A stretch of 64,000 nucleotides of DNA from Gigantopelta aegis (taxonomy: Eukaryota > Mollusca > Gastropoda > Neomphalida > Peltospiridae). This document shows positions 30,227 through 41,731 of this stretch, piece by piece. The DNA is taken from assembly GCF_016097555.1 (NCBI RefSeq), contig NC_054701.1, positions 62,151,543-62,215,542 on the forward strand, in the 5' to 3' direction. The notes under the pieces are model-generated. The model had not been told where the DNA came from and did not search any database. It was given only the letters and a program-made list of their open reading frames with translations. The position numbers and the translations under genes are program-made. The first letter of the stretch is position 1. Every line of letters starts with the position of its first letter.

Positions 30227-30892
30227 TCAAATTGTAGCTAAGTGTCTTTGATCCCGGGTCTATTTCTTCTTGCATGACTTGTAGTTTTGAAATCGAGTCG
30301 GAAACGCCTGTTGTGTCAAATATCTGGGTTATTCAATCCGATGTGGAGAATCTCACGTACGAGTCCCATTAACTGTTCAATCCTCTTTTCGAATCGCATA
30401 TGATACTTTAAAAAGCAATTATGACCTAAAAGACTCTACAGAAACTTTGAATGAATCTGTCGTGAGGCCTGCCATTAATAGAACTGTGGTTCATTCATAC
30501 TGTATTTTTTTTTAATACGCGGGGGCAGTATATATTTATGCAGTTTCTTGGAAAATTGGGTACAGGCATTATTACTACACTTGAAGCTCTGTTTAGAAAG
30601 GTTTGTCCTTAGGATTTCTCCGCGGTTTATTTCTTTAATGTATACATTGCTTGGACAGTATCCATTGTTCATTAGCGGACCTTTTATGCAATAATAAAAA
30701 AAACCTCTAGGTAAAAACCCTATTTCAATTATTTTCATTCATTCACCATAAACCATTCATCATTCATCCATCTATCCATCATTCATTCACTCATACATAT
30801 ATTTAGGTAAAACCCCTAAACATTACTTCATTTATTTTCATTAATTTATTCATCATTCTCCCATTTCATTCATTCATTCATTCATTCATTCA
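30227..30892. other. Unannotated DNA ending in (ATTC)n
   Basis: No gene recognised. Interrupted ATTC/CATC repeats occupy about 30735-30892. Confidence 0.5.
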
Positions 30893-31148
30893 CTACCGGC
30901 CTCGGTGGTGTCATGGTCAAGCCATCGGATATAAGGCTGGTAGGTACAGGGTTCGCAGCTCGGTACAGGCTCCCACCCAGAGCGAGTTTTAACGACTCAA
31001 TGTAAGACGACTACACCCTCTTCTCTCTCACTAACAACTAACAACTAACCCACTGTCCTGGACAGACTGCCCAGATAGCTGAGGTGTGTGCCCAGAACAG
31101 CGTGTTTGAATCTTAATTGGATATAAGCACAAAAAATAAGTTGAAAAG
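30893..31148 (+). mobile_element. SINE D, full length
   Basis: Head accggcctcggtggtgtcat with acagggttcgcagctcggta, then the actaacccactgtcctggac region and the tail ttaattggatataagcacaa. Flanked by attcattcact words consistent with a target duplication inside an ATTC repeat. Confidence 0.9.
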
Positions 31149-31495
31149 ACATGAAATTCATTCACTCACTCAGTCACTCATATATACATATATTTAACCA
31201 CATATCTTCCATTCAATTGTCCATCCTTCCACCCATCCTTCGTTTCTTCTCTCTGAACAGCCAGCGAGTCATTCATTTAAATGACCATCCATCCACCTAT
31301 TCATACATTCATTCTTCCTATGAAACTGATTCAATTTAATCATTGATCCATTCATTCTTCATCCATTCAGAATTCGTTCTTTCAGTCTTCAACTCAATTA
31401 ATTCACTGGATTCATTATGTTATTGATAAATACATCCATGTATAATCTATTATCCTTCTTTTTTTTTTTTTTCTTTCTTCCTTTTCTTCGTCTTC
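31149..31495. other. ATTC/CATC-rich unannotated DNA
   Basis: Degenerate cattcatt and catccatc words and a T run near 31459-31471. No gene. Confidence 0.5.
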
Positions 31496-31620
31496 TTTGG
31501 CGGCGTCGGGTTTCTTCTTTCATTATCTGTATGGTCCTTAACTATATGCCCTACACCTATAATCCTAATTAAAATGTGTTGAGTGCGGTGCGTCGTTAAA
31601 TAAAACATTCCTTCCTTCCT
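31496..31620 (+). mobile_element. SINE tail T1 fragment
   Basis: Begins in the middle of ggcgacagcgggtttcc (diverged) and ends gtgcgtcgttaaataaaaca followed by ttccttccttcc. Confidence 0.8.
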
Positions 31621-33323
31621 TCCCTCCGTCTTCTTCTTTTTTTTCTTCTTGAAACACAATCCTGAAGATCTCCATTCACTGTTTATGTTAAATTCGCATT
31701 GTTACAGCTCAGGTCGTATTAAAATGGGGGATCGCGCCCAAGGACTTTAAAAGCCCAGCTTGTTATCCTGTTTTCCTCTGTTTGTCCACTTGTTGCGTGA
31801 AATCCCCGGCAGAGGCTGTTCAAAGCAAACTGAACTGGAGGTCTCACACACATGCCGCTTATTGAACTTGGGATATTTCAGGACAAGAACCGTGGTTTCA
31901 AACGAGAGATTTTTTTTTTACCTTCAGTCTCTGGAGATTAGTTACTCAGATTTTTTGTACAGGAGACAGGTAGGTTTTTTGTGTCCATATTATGCTTATA
32001 CTGCTTATATTGCTTAACTTTGTGATGTATGTACCAATGCACACAGATAATAATTTTGGCAAAGTTTTGCAGTTTTAAAAAAGTAATTCTGTACAGTAAT
32101 TTGTGTAACTGGTACACAAGAAGATCCATAAATTACAGTGCTTCTGTCGTCTGCCAAATGGCGAGATACGTTAAGTTTGTCAAAATTATGATTTAAAAAC
32201 AAAATTCGCCATAGAATTAATTTTGTGATTTCACAGGTTTAAAGCTCTTACCCTACTAATAAAGTGTCATATTTTCAGATATTACGGTGGGTGGATGTGA
32301 GGGCGTTATTACTAACTTACACATTGTTTTTTGCTTAAATAATATTTTGTTCTAAATTCAGCATGCTTGTGGTCGTCATGGTGTTTGGTGTAGCTCAGAA
32401 TTAAAGTGACTGACCCAAGTTTTTAAACACTTTTTTTTTTACTGTTAGTACCGGGGTTTTTTTTGGGTTTTTTTATAATTGAAATCAAATATTACTTAGA
32501 TTTTAATTGTTCAGAGTATCCATTTCCGTACATCCCAAGTGTTTCTGGTTGTCCTGGTGTTACTAATACCACAAAATACTTCTCTGAGAAGTAATGGTTA
32601 TGGTGGTGAGCTGTAGTCTATTTTTAAAGGTATTTCCCCGATTCATCGTCACAGACTCTTGTTTAATTATATTGCAATTTTTATCCAAATTTGTTCCAGA
32701 TTTGTAAATTAGTTAATCCAAACTTCAAACGAGGGTCAGGGACTTTAATTTTATGCCCGTGTTTCTTGGATTTTGTTGGACTAAGTATATTCAGTTTTGC
32801 TATATATTATATTCTCAGGCCAATTTAAATATTGGAACGGAGGAATAAATTAAAAATAGGCGTTATTTGGTACTTGAGGTAGTCCTACGTGTATTAATTT
32901 GCGTTGTCGTCATAAAATATGTGTGTACGAGCTTAATTTTCTAAAATATACAGACAAAAACAGAAAAAATAAAACAGAAGTGATAATTTAAGTATTTGAA
33001 AACTTATTTAGTTAAACATTTGAATATTCGGTTGAGCTACATTGATATATACTTGTTTGTTTGTTTGTGTGTTTGTTTGTTTATTTACTGTGCATTTTTT
33101 TTTAAAAGTAAAATTATGCATTTGAAAATATACTAATACATTACAGTTTTATTATTCTTGAGTTGCAATGATGTGGAATCGATTAACCTGTAGTAATATA
33201 CTACACATACCTGTAACAAAAAAACAAAAAAAACAAAAACAAAAATTACACTTGCATTAGAAAATGGTCTTAGTTCGAGAGGTACGTACGTTGTAGGTTT
33301 CACATAAAATGCATTTGGGTTGC
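31621..33323. other. Long unannotated interval
   Basis: No coding domain or repeat family was recognised in 1.7 kb. About 31725-31970 is less AT-rich than its surroundings and ends caggagacag|gtaggt, a donor-like site, so a non-coding first exon is conceivable but unsupported. Confidence 0.3.
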
Positions 33324-33333
33324 TACAAACAAC

Positions 33334-34026
33334 CAATCTAATTAAAATTAGCTCCACTATTACATGTGGATCTAACAGCAGCCAGTTGGAGCTCATGTCC
33401 ACCAATCAAAACCTTACTTGCAGAATCCTGCCAGTGATTTAAAAATAATTTGAAAACATTCCGAATTATCCTGAGGGTATACGATATGTTTCATGTGAAT
33501 TACGAATGCCTTATTTAGACCAGTAGAACTAATTTTAATCGGATTGCTAACAACACTGCGTAGTCCCCAATGTCCAGGTAACATTTCGTCTGTAAATAAT
33601 AATTTAAATATTGACCAATCACACTTCGCCTTTTATAACGTTATTTGGGAGCATACAAATTCTAAAAATATCGGGCGAGTCTATATTAGTGGCCGCAGTA
33701 CAGCGAACCATACCAATACGTACGGGGTGGGTTATCAGTCTTCAATTTTACATTAAAAATTATTTATTTATTTATAAAAAAAAAAAAACTAAATCAGTCT
33801 TCAGTTTTACATTACAAATTATTTATTTTATAAAATAAAACATGTTTTAAGGCATTCGTAATTCACACGAAACATGTCGTATACCCTCAGGGTAATTCGG
33901 AATGTTTTCAAATTATTTTTAAATCACTGGCAGGATTCTGCAAGTAAGGTTTTGATTGGTGGACATGAGCTCCAACTGGCTGGTGTTAGATCCACATGTA
34001 ATAGTGGAGCTATTTTAATTAGATTG
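33334..34026. mobile_element. Foldback element with long inverted repeats and 10-bp target duplication
   Basis: Arms of about 180 bp, at 33334-33513 and 33848-34026, are near-perfect inverted copies. Examples are ctccactattacatgtggat versus atccacatgtaatagtggag, and tgagggtatacgatatgttt versus aaacatgtcgtataccctca. Exact 10-bp direct repeats tacaaacaac lie flush with both ends at 33324-33333 and 34027-34036. The 334-bp centre holds a tandem pair of cagtcttcaRttttacatta units and no transposase. Long arms plus a 9-11-bp duplication suit Mutator-like or Foldback elements. Confidence 0.9.
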
Positions 34027-34251
34027 TACAAACAACATGACAAACAATGAATTTGGCAAAATGGATAATTCAAGAGACTGTCCTGACTCTGCTGCCGAAA
34101 ATGATCCGGACTGGTAGAACCTTTCTAACGATACTACATTTTATTACGTGTACCGTAAATCCTATAGTCCGTCCCATCCACCTACAAAAATGTTTTTTGT
34201 TAATAATTTCAATTTGGTTTGACGTAAAACGAAACGTAAAAGTGTTTTTGT

Positions 34252-34505
34252 CGTTGGCCCTACTGGGCTATTTCTCGTTCTAGCCAGTGCTCCACGACTG
34301 GTGTAACAAAGGCCGTGGTATGCTCTATTCTTTCTGTGGGATGGTGCATATAAAAGATCCCCTGCTGCTAATCGAAAAGAGTAGCCCGTGAAGTGGCGAC
34401 AGCGAGTTTCCTCTCTTCATATCTGTGTGGTGCTTAACCATTTGTCTGACTCCATATAGCCGAAAATAAAATGTGTTGAATGCGTCGTTAAATAAAACAT
34501 TTTCT
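34252..34505 (+). mobile_element. SINE, body with tail T1 (5' truncated)
   Basis: Starts near cctactgggctatttctcgt and ends gtcgttaaataaaacatttt. Confidence 0.9.
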
Positions 34506-34561
34506 TCTCCTTTTTCTTTTGATATTATGGAACGAAAATGACGAGTATAACGTGGTTATTA

Positions 34562-34690
34562 ACTTATAAAAGATACCTTGCTGCTAATCGAAAAGAATAG
34601 CCCATGAAGTGGCGACAGCGGGTTTTCTCCTTCAATATTTGTGTGGTCCTTAACCATATGTCCGACGTCATATAACCATAAATAAAACTA
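34562..34690 (+). mobile_element. SINE fragment, body end with tail T1
   Basis: Begins tataaaagataccttgctgc and stops within the tail at ataaccataaataaaac. Confidence 0.85.
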
Positions 34691-34774
34691 TTATAGCAGA
34701 AGTTGGCCTGTATACATGGCTGGCTTCTATTCATGGCAGGCCACTATTTTGTTTCGAGACGCTCTTGAGACCTA

Positions 34775-35166
34775 CCGGCCTCGGTGGCATAGTGGTTAGG
34801 CCATCGGTCTACAGGCTGGTAGGTACTGGGTTCGGATCCCAGTCGAGGCATAGGATTTTTAATCCAGATACCGACTCCAAACCCTGAGTGCGTGCTCCGC
34901 AAGGCTCAATGGGTAGGTGTAAACCACTTGCACCGACCAGTGATCCATAACTGGTTCAACAAAGGCCATGGTTTGTGCTATCTTGCCTGTGGGAAGCGCA
35001 AATAAAAGATCCTTTGCTGCTAATCAGAAAGAGTAGCCCATGTAGTGGCGACAGCGAGTTTCCTCTCAAAAACTCTGTGTGGTCCTTAATCATATGTCTG
35101 ACGCCATATAACCGTAAATAAAATGTGTTGAGTGCGTCGTTAAATAAAACATTTCTTTCTTTCTTT
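34775..35166 (+). mobile_element. SINE, head C with tail T1, full length with target duplication
   Basis: Mosaic type. A perfect 13-bp duplication ctcttgagaccta lies at 34762-34774 and 35167-35179. The C-specific body (gggaagcgcaaataaaagat) passes into the T1 type at tgctaatcagaaagagtagc. Confidence 0.95.
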
Positions 35167-35199
35167 CTCTTGAGACCTAGCCTCTAATCAAGGGTTTAC

Positions 35200-35853
35200 G
35201 GTATATGCAATGTCTCTTCTTGTTTAGAATGTTGATATCTGTATATTCAGTGTGTTTCTGGTCATTATAATTTATGTAATTATCTAAACTAGATTGTATC
35301 TGCCAATAATGTCGTACATACGAAAAATATATATATATTAGGAAATTAAAAAAAAATCCAAACAAATTAAGCTACTACAAACATTAGGACGATAAGAAAG
35401 ACATTGGGTATAAAGACACTGGTTGTCTAAACAAGAAAAATAATTTAAAAGTTTAAAGTTAGTATTGTTTAACAACACCACTAGAGCCGATTTATTTATT
35501 AATTATCGGCTATTGAATGTCAAACATTTGGTAATTCTGGCATTGTATAGTCTTAGACAGAAACCCTGCTACATTTTTCCATTAGTAAAAACGGATCTTT
35601 AATATGCACCATCCCACAGACAGGATAGCACATACCACGGACTTTTGTATACCAGTCGTGGTGCACTGGCTGGGACGAGAAATAGCTCAATGAGCCCACC
35701 GATAGGATCGATCCTAGACCGACAACGCACCAAGCGAGCGATTTAGCACTGGGATACGTCCCACCCCCATTAATTTAAAGTATAATTTTAGTCGTTAAAA
35801 AGGTGTTATTAGTAGGAAACGTGTTACATGATATTCATGACAGTCCCTTTCAA
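35200..35853. mobile_element. K element, copy 2, interrupted by a SINE
   Basis: Shared K words are cttgtttagaatgttgatat, ctgtatattcagtgtgtttc and ctggttgtctaaacaagaaa. The right end catgacagtccctttcaa lies beyond the SINE at 35455-35767. Confidence 0.6.
35455..35767 (-). mobile_element. SINE, head A with tail T2, inside a K element
   Basis: Reversed: tail T2 (tattgtttaacaacaccact), body, head A (gatcgatcctagaccgacaa, gggatacgtcccaccc). Confidence 0.92.
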
Positions 35854-36315
35854 GCGAGAAGTTGTAAGTAATGTGTAATTTAATGGTAAAAAAAATGTAA
35901 TTGGCGGGGAAAAGATAATGTTGTTTAAATAACTACCACTGACTAAGCTCCGTGCCCAAACACATTAGTACAGTTTACAACCAGACATAACATACATTTC
36001 TTACACACCCGTTGGTGAGAACACCAATCGTTATTTTTGATAACATATAGTTGTTTACACACGTATGTTTGCTAACAATTTCAAGACATACGACTGGCTG
36101 CTCCTAGGTGATGACCAGATCACCAATGCCATACGTCCAATAAAAAAACAGCACGGTGGAAATCGATTACACTGTGACGTATAGTTAACCTGGCAATCAT
36201 GTGTCTGTCATGCGTAGTATAAGGCAGCTACAAGTGCAAAGGATTGTAAATATCTTTTAGTCGATAAAGATGTTAAAATTTGCTTTAAACCTGGTTTTTG
36301 AGGATATGTAAGAAA
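35854..36315. other. Unannotated intergenic DNA
   Basis: No gene or repeat family recognised. Confidence 0.4.
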
Positions 36316-36461
36316 TAGAATAATACATTCGTGTCCGTTAGATACCATTTATCTCACAACTCATTTAAAAACGTAGCAAACTCGTTTTCGCTCGTTAGAT
36401 ACATTTTAAAACAACTCGTGAGATAAATGGTATCTAACAGGCCACTCATATATTATTCTCT
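36316..36461. mobile_element. Hairpin MITE
   Basis: Arms of about 55 bp: gttagataccatttatctca on the left and tgagataaatggtatctaac on the right are perfect complements. Outward, agaataata and tattattct continue the pairing with small mismatches. The loop contains a partial extra copy of gttagataca. Confidence 0.85.
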
Positions 36462-36985
36462 ATATAATAGTAGTCAGTATCACTGAAATCGAATCACTTT
36501 TACACCCATAACAATTTAACGCGAACAAGCACAAAGCTTGACAAAAACGTAAAAACATGCAGATGTTGTGAACATGTGATATAAACTTGTCACAATCTGA
36601 CTTGTTCCCACATTACTAATGCTGGGAAACGACCATAGAGATTAAATAGTGTCTTCAGATGTGGTATATGTGTTGGTTACTGTAACGAAAGGAAAGGTAT
36701 GTCTGTTTAACTAAAGGTTTCTATTGTCAAATTTAAATTAATTTGATTCTTTTTCTAGAGAATATATTAGCAGCAGTTCACATCGTATGTCTTGACATAG
36801 ACCAGTTCGGAACATTCGTTTGAACGGATTTCGAAGGTATAATATTTTGCGGTAACACAGTAACAAAGAATATATATATTTTTAATGCAAATCATTGCAA
36901 ATAGATTATTTGTAGAATACTTGAACTGAATCAAATCAAAATATCTTCTCTTTTTATTTTGTTTTCCTTCTCTTGATATTGGGGG
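36462..36985. other. Unannotated intergenic DNA
   Basis: No feature recognised. Confidence 0.4.
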
Positions 36986-37255
36986 TTCATTTTGTTTGTT
37001 TGTTTGTTTGGTTGGCTGGTTGTGTTTGTTTCTTTCTTTCTTTCTTTTGATTTTGATTTCGTTTTTTTTTTTTTTCTTTTTTTTTTTTTTCTTGTTTTTT
37101 TTTTTTTTCTTCTTCTTTTTTTGGCTATTTGTTTTGTTGTTTTGTTGCTTTCGTTTGTTTGTTTGTCTGTCTGTCTGTCACGGTTTGTCTTTCTGTCTGT
37201 CTGTCTGTCACGGTTTGTCTGTCTGTCTGTCTGTCACGGTTTGTCTGTGGTGTTA
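36986..37255. repeat. T-rich low complexity and (GTCT)n minisatellite
   Basis: GTTT and poly-T tracts lead into three 30-36-bp units of gtctgtctgtctgtcacggtt at about 37162-37250. Confidence 0.9.
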
Positions 37256-37877
37256 CAAAAAGAAAACAAAAATATAATTTTTTATTATAAATTAGATATC
37301 CGGGTCATTTTCAATATCTGATTCATTTTAATAATCTTGTTTACATAATCTACACATGATGGAATATCCATGCATTGGTGACGTAACACGTGCAAACGCG
37401 CGTCCGTCCCTGGAAATGGTTGTTTGAAATCTCATCTCCGTCTGTATGTGCTGTAGCTTAAAATACAATAGCTTCGTTGTGAAATATTCGGCGAAATATC
37501 TAATAACACAATCCAACAATCGTTCGACTAGTTACATTTGCGTTTGCGCTTGGTGACGTCGGCAGTGTCAATACGTCTATTTGCCCCAAATCGACCGGAG
37601 AAGGACCGAAATTCGTGTCACAATGGATATCCTAAAATACGGAATTTTTACGAAGAGTTCGACATTCTTCGCGGCTAATAGAATGATGGGTGGTAAAATT
37701 ATTGATTATGGATAAAAGATGTTTAAGACAATATGAAGAATAGATGGTAAATACATGTATAAGTAAAAGTAAAAATTCCGCATTTAGAATCACAGAAAAA
37801 TAAATAACAGAACTAATTTAAATTTAGAGAATGAACGTTTCAGTAGATTTTGTTAATGGTTATTCTTCTTCGTGGGG
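37256..37877. other. Unannotated intergenic DNA
   Basis: No gene or repeat recognised; the frame at 37328-37519 has no known domain. Confidence 0.4.
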
Positions 37878-38015
37878 CGGAACCTGCCCCAAGTTCAGCC
37901 AGCAAACGTTTCGCTAACGTTCGCGAACTATTTGATTGGTTCCCGACCTTGCCAATTGGTTTACCGTGAATCGCACAAACCAAACTAGCGGACGTTTTTC
38001 TGCTCGGTCGGGTTG
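37878..38015 (+). repeat. Short repeat with GTTCGCGAAC palindrome, copy 2
   Basis: See 29885-30015. This copy keeps gccccaagttcagccagcaa and ctgctcggtcgggttgaac. Confidence 0.7.
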
Positions 38016-38025
38016 AACGCATCCC

Positions 38026-38383
38026 TAGTTTAGTACATGGAGCGCTCGCCTGGGATGCTTACGTCACTGGACCCATTATCTAAATGAGTTTTTGCCTGTC
38101 CCGACGAGTACATCTCGACTGGTATATCAAATACTGTGGTATGTGTTGTGCTAGCTCGAGTCACCTCCATACCTCTCCTTATTGTAAGGGTTTGGAGGTG
38201 ACTTGAGCTAGTGCTGTCCTGTCTGTGGGAAAGTGCATATAAAAGATCCCTTGCTTGTAACGGAAAAATGTAGCGGTTTTCTTCTCTGAGACTATGTCAA
38301 AATTACCAATGTTTCACAGGTAATAGCCAATGATTAATAAATCAATGTGCTCTAGTGCTGTCGTTAAACAAAACAAACAAACG
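38026..38383 (+). mobile_element. SINE, head B with tail T2, carrying a 58-bp hairpin insertion
   Basis: The B head is diverged (tagtttagtacatggagcgc, tcgcctgggatgctt). The body is split after gtggtatgtgttgtgct and resumes at gtgctgtcctgtctgtggga. The T2 tail is complete. Confidence 0.88.
38153..38210. mobile_element. 58-bp hairpin inserted in a SINE, 5-bp target duplication
   Basis: Left arm agctcgagtcacctccatac pairs with ggtttggaggtgacttgagc. Exact gtgct repeats lie at 38148-38152 and 38211-38215. Comparison with uninterrupted SINE copies defines the insert independently. Confidence 0.8.
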
Positions 38384-38515
38384 TTTTCTTCTTATTCTTC
38401 TTTCTTCTTCTTCTCATACTTTCTTTTCGTTTCTCTTAATTTAACACTTTAAAAAAAAAAAAAGCATCAACATGATTACTTCTTAGTCATCTAAAAACGT
38501 GTAACTCTTGTAAAG

Positions 38516-38899
38516 GGCCATCGGTCTACAGGCTGGTAGGTACTGGGTTCGGATCCCAGTCGAGGCATGGGATTTTTAATCCAGATACCGACTCCAAACC
38601 CGGAGTGAGTGCTCCGCAAGGCTCAGTGGGAAGGTGTAAACCACTTGCACCGACCAGTGATCCATAACTGGTTCAACAAAGGCCATGGTTTGTGCTATCT
38701 TGCCTGTGGGAAACGCAAATAAAAGATCCCTTGCTGCCTGTCGTAAAAGAGTAGCCTATGTGGCGACAGCGGGTTTCCTCTAAAAAAAACAGTGTCAGAA
38801 TGACCATATGTTTGACGTCCAATAGCCGATGATAAGATAAAAAAAAAATGAATGTGCTCTAGTGGTGTCGTTAAATAAAACAAACTTTACTTCTTTTTA
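38516..38899 (+). mobile_element. SINE, head C (5' truncated) with tail T2, target duplication
   Basis: Starts gccatcggtctacaggctgg, lacking the first 25 or so bases of the head. A 9-bp duplication cttgtaaag lies at 38507-38515 and 38900-38908. Confidence 0.92.
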
Positions 38900-38908
38900 C
38901 TTGTAAAG

Positions 38909-39225
38909 TATATAATATTGGTGTTTATAATATTCTGTGTTTGCTAATACAAAGAAAGTAATATCAGTCATCAGTCCATCTAGCCCACCCTCTTTATCAG
39001 GTATTGCACATGTGGACCTTCCCTGGAACTGACCGTGCACATCATCATCATCGTGTATTTCCGGCAGATCAGGAGTGTTCTACATCTGATTTGTCGAATT
39101 GCGACATTGTATCACAAACCGATTTAAGCAAATTAGTATTGCTTTCCTGTTTGTCCCTTTTTCAAGTATCGTTAACCGAAGCACGTGTCGAGATTAGAAT
39201 AAAAGGATGTGTTAAAGGTGTACGT

Positions 39226-39248
<23 letters not shown>
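38909..39248. other. Unannotated DNA
   Basis: The open frame from 39004 runs into the microsatellite and shows no domain; judged non-coding. Confidence 0.4.
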
Positions 39249-39571
<323 letters not shown>

Positions 39572-39574
<3 letters not shown>

Positions 39575-40454
39575 TTTAAAGACGTGAATATTGATTATAA
39601 CGTAAAATTAATATCATAAATTGGTGGGAATTATGCAGCAAAAATTATAATTCTCACTGACACCATTTCATGCAAAATTAGTACTACCTTATAAATAAAA
39701 TAAATAAAACAAAACAAAAAACACCGAAAAAACACAACAAAAAAAAAAAAAAAAAACAAAAAAACCATAAACAAACAAACACAAAAAAACACAAAAAAAC
39801 CCATCAAAATGTGCAGAAATTAAGTGCCACCACTTTTATGATTCCTAAAAAAAAAATACAATGTAGAATAGCGGACAGTGCACCTTTAACAAAATACAGT
39901 TTACTACAATATGTAGCAATAAACGTATTCCGGTCGCGACGAATTTTATTACACAGACTGTTGTGGTTAGGGAGTGTGGAATGTAAATTAGCTGTGATCA
40001 GTGGTCCGTGGCCGTGTCCAGTTACCTTGAAAACATTTCCCGGAATACTACCAACAGACACTGTTAAAGGAACAATATATTCTTGGGAATCTGCGGTTCC
40101 AGGTAACACACTATTTTTAGTTTACAATTATTTCCCGGATGAATGCATCAAGAATGATGAATTATGGATTTTTTGTCCTTTTTTTATTTTTTATTTTCTT
40201 TCAATATTTTTGGCTAATGGTGGCATTACGTACAAATACATGTGTTGATTCACGATAAATCTGTCAATCAAATTCACTGGTGTTTGTAGATGCCAGCCAC
40301 TTGCGGGTGGGTAGGGGTTGGAGTAGTTATTAATTCTCCATTTAGTGGGGGCATTGCGTATTGTGACCACCTTAGCTTTAGATTTGAGGAGAGGATGGGG
40401 AGCAATTGTTGGTTATTTTAAAAATATACATTTGACCAAGCATTCATTTCACAA
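39572..40454. other. Unannotated DNA with unresolved overlapping frames
   Basis: Open frames on both strands at 39804-40248 overlap each other and match no domain I know. Poly-A-rich 39700-39800. Confidence 0.35.
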
Positions 40455-40732
40455 GGGCGGGACGTAGCTCAGTGGGTCCATTGGGCTATTTCTCGTTCCA
40501 GCCAGTGCTCCACAACTGGTGTAACAAAGGCCGTGGTATGTACTATCCTGTCTGGAGGGGTGGTGCATATAAAAGATCCCTTGCTGATAATCGAAAAGAG
40601 TAGCCCATGAAGTGGCGACAGCGGGTTTCCTCTCTTAATATCTGTGTGATCCTTAACCACGCAATATAACCGTAAATAAAATGTGTTGAGTGCGTCGTTG
40701 AATAAAACATTCCCTTCCTTTTCCTTCCTTTA
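40455..40732 (+). mobile_element. SINE, head A (internally deleted) with tail T1
   Basis: The A box gacgtagctcagtggg jumps directly to tccattgggctatttctcgt, losing the B box region. Body and T1 tail are otherwise good. Confidence 0.9.
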
Positions 40733-40869
40733 TTTCAGAAATAAAATAACAATTATTATCTTTAAAAAACAGCTAAGAAAATATTACTGCAAACAGATCA
40801 CTAAAAAGGTTAGCTGCTCAATTATACAGGTCTGTTTCTAGCTGCATGGGACGCCAATGCACTTTTCGT

Positions 40870-41055
40870 AGGAGTCGTGATGTCTTGTCTGTGGGAAAGT
40901 GCATATAAATGATCCCTTAATACTGCTAATGAAAACAAAATGTAGCAAGAGTTCCTCTGAAGACTGCGGATCAGAAATAACAAGTGTTTGACATAAAATA
41001 GCTGATGATAAATTAATCAATGTGCTCTAAAGGTTTAGTTAAACTAAACAAACAA
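40870..41055 (+). mobile_element. SINE fragment, body with tail T2
   Basis: Begins gtcgtgatgtcttgtctgtg and ends within ttagttaaactaaacaaaca. Confidence 0.75.
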
Positions 41056-41094
41056 TTTAACTTTTACATAGGAGTCGGAAATAAAGTCAAAGTG

Positions 41095-41225
41095 TGTTTA
41101 CCTCTAGAGAACATTGATTAATGAATCATCGGCTAATGGATGTCAAACATTTGGTCATTCTCACAAGTAGTCTTCAGAGGAAACTCGCTACATTTTTCCA
41201 TTAGAAGTAAGTGATATTGTATATT
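41095..41225 (-). mobile_element. SINE tail T2 fragment
   Basis: tttacctctagagaacattg through ctacatttttccattag; body and head lost. Confidence 0.75.
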
Positions 41226-41276
41226 AAATTCTCTTTCTTCTTCTTCTTCTTTTTCTTCTTTTTCTTCTTCTTCTAG

Positions 41277-41580
41277 AGGGCGGGACGTAGCCCAGTGGTA
41301 AAGCGCTCGCTTGATGCGCGGTCGGTGGGCCCATTGGGCTATTTTTCGCTCCAGCCAGTGCACCACGACTGGTACATCAAATGCCGTGGTATGTGCTTTC
41401 CTGTCTATGGGATGGTGCATATAAAAGATCCCTTGCTGCTAATCGGAAAGAGTAACCCATGAAGTGGCGACAGCGGGTTTGCTCTCTCAATATCTGCGTG
41501 GTCCTTAACCATCTGTCCGACGCCATATAACTGTATTTAAATGTGTTGAGTGCGTCGTTAAATAAATCATTTCCTTCTTC
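41277..41580 (+). mobile_element. SINE, head A with tail T1
   Basis: Head gggcgggacgtagcccagtg, tcgcttgatgcgcggtcggt with a short deletion at the B box, full body, T1 tail, ending in ttccttcttccttcc. Confidence 0.93.
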
Positions 41581-41731
41581 CTTCCTTCTTCTTCGTCTTT
41601 ATAAAACTTTATTAGCCCAGAGTACTGGCAATGTAAAGGTTGGGGTACCTTGAATCATCGTCTTACAATTGTATATTAAATTCTGGTTCTATATTAAAAC
41701 TTTTAGCAATAACTGCTCGTCAGTTATAAAT
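41581..41731. other. Unannotated spacer
   Basis: No feature recognised. Confidence 0.4.

Noticed and set aside
39804-40248. Overlapping open frames of 101 and 145 residues on opposite strands
   Set aside because: No recognisable domain, low-complexity ends, no splice or codon evidence; left as unannotated.
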